DNA of 64,000 nucleotides from Candidatus Sulfopaludibacter sp. SbA3. GTDB taxonomy: Bacteria; Acidobacteriota; Vicinamibacteria; Vicinamibacterales; UBA2999. This document shows, piece by piece, positions 62,149-64,000 of this stretch. The position numbers were made by a program, and so were the translations under genes. The DNA lies in assembly GCA_945903265.1 (NCBI GenBank), contig CAMDNQ010000002.1:1-64000 (forward strand). The letters run 5' to 3'. How positions within the stretch are numbered: the stretch's first letter is position 1; each line of letters starts with the position of its first letter. The notes under the pieces were generated by a model. The model did not search any database, was not told the DNA's origin, and worked only from the letters and a program-made list of their open reading frames with translations.

Positions 62149-63624
62149 CTAACGAGTGACCTCGAACGCGAATCGCAGCGCCGGAATTTTGTTCCCCGGA
62201 TGATCCTCCGCGTACGTGAGCTGCGGCAGCCGGTACAGCAGCTGCGGCTCCGTGGCCGGCCCCTGATAGATGCCAGGATACAGATCGATAAGGTGGATGC
62301 CCGGTTCGCCCGACGCCGTGAAGTTGATGACCACGTCGCCGTTGGTGTTGAAGCCGCACGCGTAGCCCATATAGGCATTGTCGTAGGTGGCGACATAGAT
62401 GTTGTCGTACTCCGTCCATCCGACGCCCTTGAGGTGGATCGTCACCGGCGTGCCGGCAGGACCGGAAGCGGGCGTCATGCCGACGATGCTCGTCTCGATG
62501 ACGAAGTAGGTCTGCGCGAGCGTCCGGTCGCCGTCGCGCAGCACCAGTCCATGGAGGCCGCCGAGATCGTCTGGAATCGACACCGGGGCGTCGATGCGGC
62601 CGTCGGCGCCAGCCGCCACGGTGCCGATCTCCCGCTCCTGCGGCTCGAATCCGTTGCCACTCACCCGGCTCCCCACGTATGTCTGCCAGATCAGCCGCAG
62701 GGACGCGTTCCGCGGAAATCCGGCTCCGCGCAGTGTCGCCTTCGTCTGGACCGGGCCCTGCGTCGGGCTGAGTAAGAACGCCGCGCCGTCGATGGCGACG
62801 GTCGTCGCGGGCACCGGCTGCCGCTGATACGGCTCCGCGTACGCCGCGTTGGGCGCCGGCCCAGGCGTCGTCTCGAACGTGAATTGCGGGCGCGGCAGGT
62901 AGCTGTTGGGCGCCTGTTCGTGATTCAGATACCCCTGACCCTGGTAGCCGGTCAGCACATGAACGATGTGCTTTCCGGCGGGGCCGGTGGCGCGGAACCG
63001 CGCGATCGCGGATCCCTTCGATGACGCTGCCGACACGAATCCCAGTAGCGTGTTGTCCCAGTTCACGACCCAGGTGCTTTCCATCGTGCGCCACCCGAGA
63101 CCCGTGACTCGCAGCTGGATGGGCGTCCCGAGGGGACCCGATGCCGGGCTCATCTCGAAACTCTGCGTGACTTCGATGCCGTTCTGTGCGACGGCCACGC
63201 CGCCGATCGTGGCGACGACGTCGTGCACGCCGCCGAAGTCCTCAGGGACTGCGAAGCGGGCGTTGAGCGCTCCGTTCGCGTCCACGGTGAACCGGCCCAG
63301 GGAGACCGACGTCTCCGAGTACTTCTTGCCGCGGAAATGGTAGTAGTCCTCGATCACCCAGCCGCCCGAGACGGTGAGCCACTGCAGGTCGACTTCCCTC
63401 CCCGCGGGCAGGCCTTTCGCTGAGACGGCGACGTCGGTCCCGACGACCGCGGGCTTCCGGTATGTGAGCGTCAGCAAGTGGATGGCGGACGACTCGCCGC
63501 CGGTCATCGCGACGCCATCGGCGGCCGCGTCCTGCGTGCGTTCGGGTGGTGGGGAATTGTTCGTGCACGCGACCGCCGCGCCAACCGCCACCACGACCAG
63601 CAATGAGGCGATCTGGCGGCGCAC
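62149..63624 (-). CDS. putative lipoprotein with IPT/TIG-like domains
   Basis: 491 aa from a GTG at 63624. It begins with RRQIASLLVVVAVGAAVAC, whose final cysteine fits a lipobox, followed by a Pro/Asp linker. The mature part has repeated immunoglobulin-like beta units: FEMSPASGPLGTPIQLRV, GMTPASGPAGTPVTIHL and DDLGGLHGLVL-type turns. No enzyme motif. The GTG lacks a good Shine-Dalgarno sequence and lies 30 bases from the divergent cytochrome gene. Probably an envelope-anchored binding or structural protein. Confidence 0.65.
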   Translation of the reverse strand: MRRQIASLLVVVAVGAAVACTNNSPPPERTQDAAADGVAMTGGESSAIHLLTLTYRKPAVVGTDVAVSAKGLPAGREVDLQWLTVSGGWVIEDYYHFRGKKYSETSVSLGRFTVDANGALNARFAVPEDFGGVHDVVATIGGVAVAQNGIEVTQSFEMSPASGPLGTPIQLRVTGLGWRTMESTWVVNWDNTLLGFVSAASSKGSAIARFRATGPAGKHIVHVLTGYQGQGYLNHEQAPNSYLPRPQFTFETTPGPAPNAAYAEPYQRQPVPATTVAIDGAAFLLSPTQGPVQTKATLRGAGFPRNASLRLIWQTYVGSRVSGNGFEPQEREIGTVAAGADGRIDAPVSIPDDLGGLHGLVLRDGDRTLAQTYFVIETSIVGMTPASGPAGTPVTIHLKGVGWTEYDNIYVATYDNAYMGYACGFNTNGDVVINFTASGEPGIHLIDLYPGIYQGPATEPQLLYRLPQLTYAEDHPGNKIPALRFAFEVTR

Positions 63625-63654
63625 GGGCGTAAAGTAACATACACGGACAATCCG

Positions 63655-64000
63655 ATGAGGGTCGACACACGATCCGCGCGCGTCGCGATGATCACGGCAG
63701 CCGCGTGTCTGTTGGCGGCGGTCTCGCTCCGCGGTCAGGCGGATCCCGCGCCGGCGATGGCCGAGACGGTGTTCAAGAACATCCAGGTGCTGAAGGGCAT
63801 TCCTGCTGACGAGTTCATGGACACGATGGGCATGTTCTCCGCCTCGCTGGGCTACGACTGCGTGAGCTGTCACTCCGACCAGATCTACACGGATCGGAGC
63901 GCATTCGCGATCACCACGCCGCTGATCCAGCGCGCGCGCCAGATGGTCGTGATGATGAACACGATCAACCGCACCTTCTTCGGCGCGCAGGCGCGCGTGA
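63655..64000 (+). CDS. cytochrome c, reaction-centre cytochrome-subunit-like (partial)
   Basis: The first 115 residues are present and the frame runs off the window. An N-terminal hydrophobic export segment is followed by FKNIQVLKGIPADEFMDTM, FSASLGYDCVSCHSD (heme motif CVSCH) and MMNTINRTFFG. This matches the pattern of acidobacterial proteins related to the photosynthetic reaction-centre cytochrome c subunit, which are widespread in non-phototrophs. A second CxxCH is expected just beyond the edge. Divergent from the lipoprotein gene. Confidence 0.75.
   Translation, partial: MRVDTRSARVAMITAAACLLAAVSLRGQADPAPAMAETVFKNIQVLKGIPADEFMDTMGMFSASLGYDCVSCHSDQIYTDRSAFAITTPLIQRARQMVVMMNTINRTFFGAQARV

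Overview
The window is about two-thirds G+C and densely coded. It most resembles a soil Acidobacteriota genome of the Vicinamibacteria type. This is an inference from gene content: three large Oar-like TonB-dependent receptors with an N-terminal carboxypeptidase-regulatory-like domain, a VWFA-related acidobacterial protein, three DUF6152-like proteins, reaction-centre-type cytochrome c fragments and many secreted beta-propellers. There is no rRNA, CRISPR array, integrase or transposase. No marker gene fixes the taxonomy.

Left part (1-16 kb, nearly all minus strand). A tRNA-Ser(CGA) is followed by a compact unit read from right to left: livH-livM-substrate-binding protein-livG-livF, a PHP-domain protein, ilvA and tadA. 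Upstream of it, behind a strong terminator hairpin, is a second minus-strand run: a fused Fe-S/molybdopterin aldehyde/xanthine-type oxidoreductase, an LVIVD-repeat protein, an M24 peptidase-fold protein, a D-2-hydroxyacid dehydrogenase, a zinc alcohol dehydrogenase and a GlcG/HbpS-like secreted protein. An HMGL/isopropylmalate-synthase-like enzyme diverges from it. The set looks like uptake and oxidation of a small organic acid or amino-acid-like substrate, but the substrate cannot be read from sequence.

Middle (17-35 kb). Mixed genes: an SMP-30-like propeller, a RapA-type SNF2 ATPase whose conserved N-terminus has no normal start codon, a PAS-GAF-PAS hybrid histidine kinase, an SDR, a secreted alpha/beta hydrolase-like protein, an intact metallo-beta-lactamase-fold protein, a secreted collagen-like protein that appears to carry two phage tail-tube-like domains, a divergent LuxR-type regulator, an AAC(6')-like acetyltransferase, a VWA protein, an NHL propeller and an orphan TRAP binding protein.

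Right part (35-64 kb). This is dominated by envelope and periplasmic functions: three TonB-dependent receptors, a cytochrome-PQQ propeller dehydrogenase in an operon with a 33-residue membrane protein and a heme/helix-hairpin-helix protein, DoxX, a redoxin-DsbD-alpha fusion, an amidohydrolase, two related membrane proteins and a diheme cytochrome c. Interleaved with these are repeated paralogues of four secreted families, called here A (DUF6152-like, three copies), B (metallo-beta-lactamase-fold proteins with eroded metal sites, two copies), C (about 260 aa, unknown, two copies) and D (unknown, MDGR.HP motif, three copies). The copies are tightly coupled, often with start/stop overlaps, and surround a TonB receptor. 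This shuffled A/B/C/D cassette with its PQQ/cytochrome/quinone-side neighbours is the best candidate in the window for an undescribed system, plausibly periplasmic oxidation of an imported or surface-bound compound.
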